Of a DNA stretch of 5,924 nt, positions 5,055 through 5,924 are shown piece by piece; position 1 is the stretch's first letter, and each line of letters begins with the position of its first letter. Origin of the DNA: Betaproteobacteria bacterium. Lineage in GTDB: Bacteria; Pseudomonadota; Gammaproteobacteria; Burkholderiales; Burkholderiaceae_C. The stretch is taken from contig RFWA01000166.1 of NCBI GenBank assembly GCA_009922295.1, positions 1 through 5,924 of the forward strand, given 5' to 3'. A program made the position numbers and the translations under genes. Below the pieces are notes generated by a model. The model did not search any database. It saw nothing but the letters and a program-made list of their open reading frames with translations, and was not told the DNA's origin.

Positions 5055-5924
5055 CCGCCACTGCCCCCCTTCTAGGTCGTTGGCGCATTGGGTTTGACAT
5101 TGGTGGAACTTTCACCGACTTCATCCTGTACGACCTGAGCCAGGGCCATGTGACCCTGCACAAACGCCTGACCACGCCCCACGACCCCTCCGAGGCTGCG
5201 CTGCTCGGCTTGCAGGAGCTGGTGGCGATGCGGCAGATCGCCTTGAGCGACGTGCACGAGATCATCCATGGCACCACCCTGGTCACCAATGCGGTGATCG
5301 AACGCCAAGGCGCGCCGCTGGGGCTGATCAGCACGGCCGGATTTCGGGACATTCTTGAAATGGGGACCGAACAGCGCTACGACATTTACGATTTGTTCCT
5401 GCGCTTTCCGGCACCATTGGTGCCACGCCACCTGCGTCTTGAAGTGACCGAGCGTATGGACGCGCTCGGCCGGGTCATCACGCCCTTGGATCCGACGACC
5501 GTGGTGCAGGCGGCCCGCAATCTGGTGGAAGCCGGTTGCCAGGCGATTGCGGTGTCCCTGCTGCATGCCTATGCCAATCCGGCGCATGAGCGCGCCGTGG
5601 CTGCCTTGATCCGGCAGGAGTTTCCTCAGGTTGAGGTCTCGCTGTCGTCCGACGTGGTCGCTGAGATGGGCGAGTACGCCCGCACCGTGACCACCTGCGC
5701 CAATGCCTATGTGCAGCCGCTGATGGCCGGGTATCTTGGGCGCTTGCAGTCGGCATTGCAGGCCTGCGGCTTCCTGGGCGAGTTGCGGCTGATGCATTCG
5801 GCCGGCGGCTTGGTCTCTGTCGAGACCGCGCGTGCCTTCCCGATCCGATTGTTGGAGAGTGGCCCGGCCGGTGGTGGGTTGGCCACGGCGCTATTTGGGT
5901 CGCTGGCAGGAAAGCCGGACGTGA
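5051..5924 (+). CDS. hyuA: Hydantoinase/oxoprolinase family protein, HyuA subunit (N-terminal part)
   Basis: The frame is open from ATG 5051 to the window end, giving 291 residues of a protein that is usually around 680-720. It belongs to the hydantoinase A/5-oxoprolinase family with an actin-like ATPase fold. Residues 16-23 read DIGGTFTD, the first phosphate-binding loop. HGTTLVTNAVIER (73-85) is a family signature, as are EYARTVTTCANAYVQPL (208-224), HSAGG (249-253) and ESGPAGG (269-275), the last being the second nucleotide-binding loop. Members open cyclic amides (N-methylhydantoin, 5-oxoproline) or carboxylate ketones (acetone, acetophenone), using ATP together with a B subunit, normally encoded next. 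That partner is beyond the window, so the substrate cannot be named. The N-terminal extension before the motif is short. It overlaps iclR by four bases and is probably under its control. The end at 5924 is the window edge, not a stop. Confidence 0.93.
   Translation, partial: MTATAPLLGRWRIGFDIGGTFTDFILYDLSQGHVTLHKRLTTPHDPSEAALLGLQELVAMRQIALSDVHEIIHGTTLVTNAVIERQGAPLGLISTAGFRDILEMGTEQRYDIYDLFLRFPAPLVPRHLRLEVTERMDALGRVITPLDPTTVVQAARNLVEAGCQAIAVSLLHAYANPAHERAVAALIRQEFPQVEVSLSSDVVAEMGEYARTVTTCANAYVQPLMAGYLGRLQSALQACGFLGELRLMHSAGGLVSVETARAFPIRLLESGPAGGGLATALFGSLAGKPDV

Noticed and set aside
5072..5797. 241-codon minus-strand open frame opposite hyuA
   Set aside because: It is His/Gln-rich with no domain, and the plus strand encodes clear HyuA motifs throughout.
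1..5924. CRISPR array, tRNA or rRNA, insertion sequence, toxin-antitoxin or phage defence module
   Set aside because: No spaced direct repeats, RNA gene signatures, transposase motifs or terminal inverted repeats were seen. Nearly all the sequence is accounted for by recognisable chromosomal genes.

Overview
The window is ordinary chromosomal DNA from a high-GC (by eye 60-65 %) Gram-negative, most likely a betaproteobacterium of the Burkholderiales, probably Comamonadaceae (Rhodoferax/Polaromonas-like). This is inferred from four things: the metX-metW pair, a DUF2164 gene, a long-chain ChrA carrying the loop motif DDHTPTP, and a short AT-rich palindromic sequence resembling, from memory, a repeat scattered in that family. 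No database was available to confirm it.

Layout. (1) 1-47 is the 3' end of metX (homoserine O-acyltransferase). It overlaps metW (44-625) by ATGA, and an alpha/beta hydrolase of the hormone-sensitive-lipase (HSL) family follows on the same strand (661-1617). (2) 1652-1924 on the minus strand is a DUF2164 gene, convergent with the hydrolase. (3) A 74-bp divergent gap with a nested inverted repeat leads to a two-domain GNAT acetyltransferase (1999-2859). Six bases later comes chrA, a two-domain chromate transporter (2866-4242). (4) A 74-bp AT-rich gap holds a promoter-like -10 and an imperfect palindrome suited to an IclR-type regulator. It precedes an IclR-family regulator (4317-5054), which overlaps by ATGA the start of a HyuA-type hydantoinase/oxoprolinase subunit (5051 to the window end, truncated).

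How the genes work together. metX and metW belong to methionine synthesis, and the hydrolase may simply be co-transcribed. GNAT and chrA look like a two-gene unit without the usual chrB regulator. The iclR-hyuA pair looks like the promoter-proximal part of a catabolic operon for a cyclic amide or carbonyl compound, with hyuB probably outside the window; the substrate cannot be told from this sequence.

I found no RNA gene, CRISPR array, insertion sequence, toxin-antitoxin or defence module, and nothing I would call a new biological system. The points most worth a second look are the AT-rich repeat-like segment translated in frame inside chrA, the dyad between the divergent genes, the iclR operator candidate, and the GNAT-ChrA pairing.
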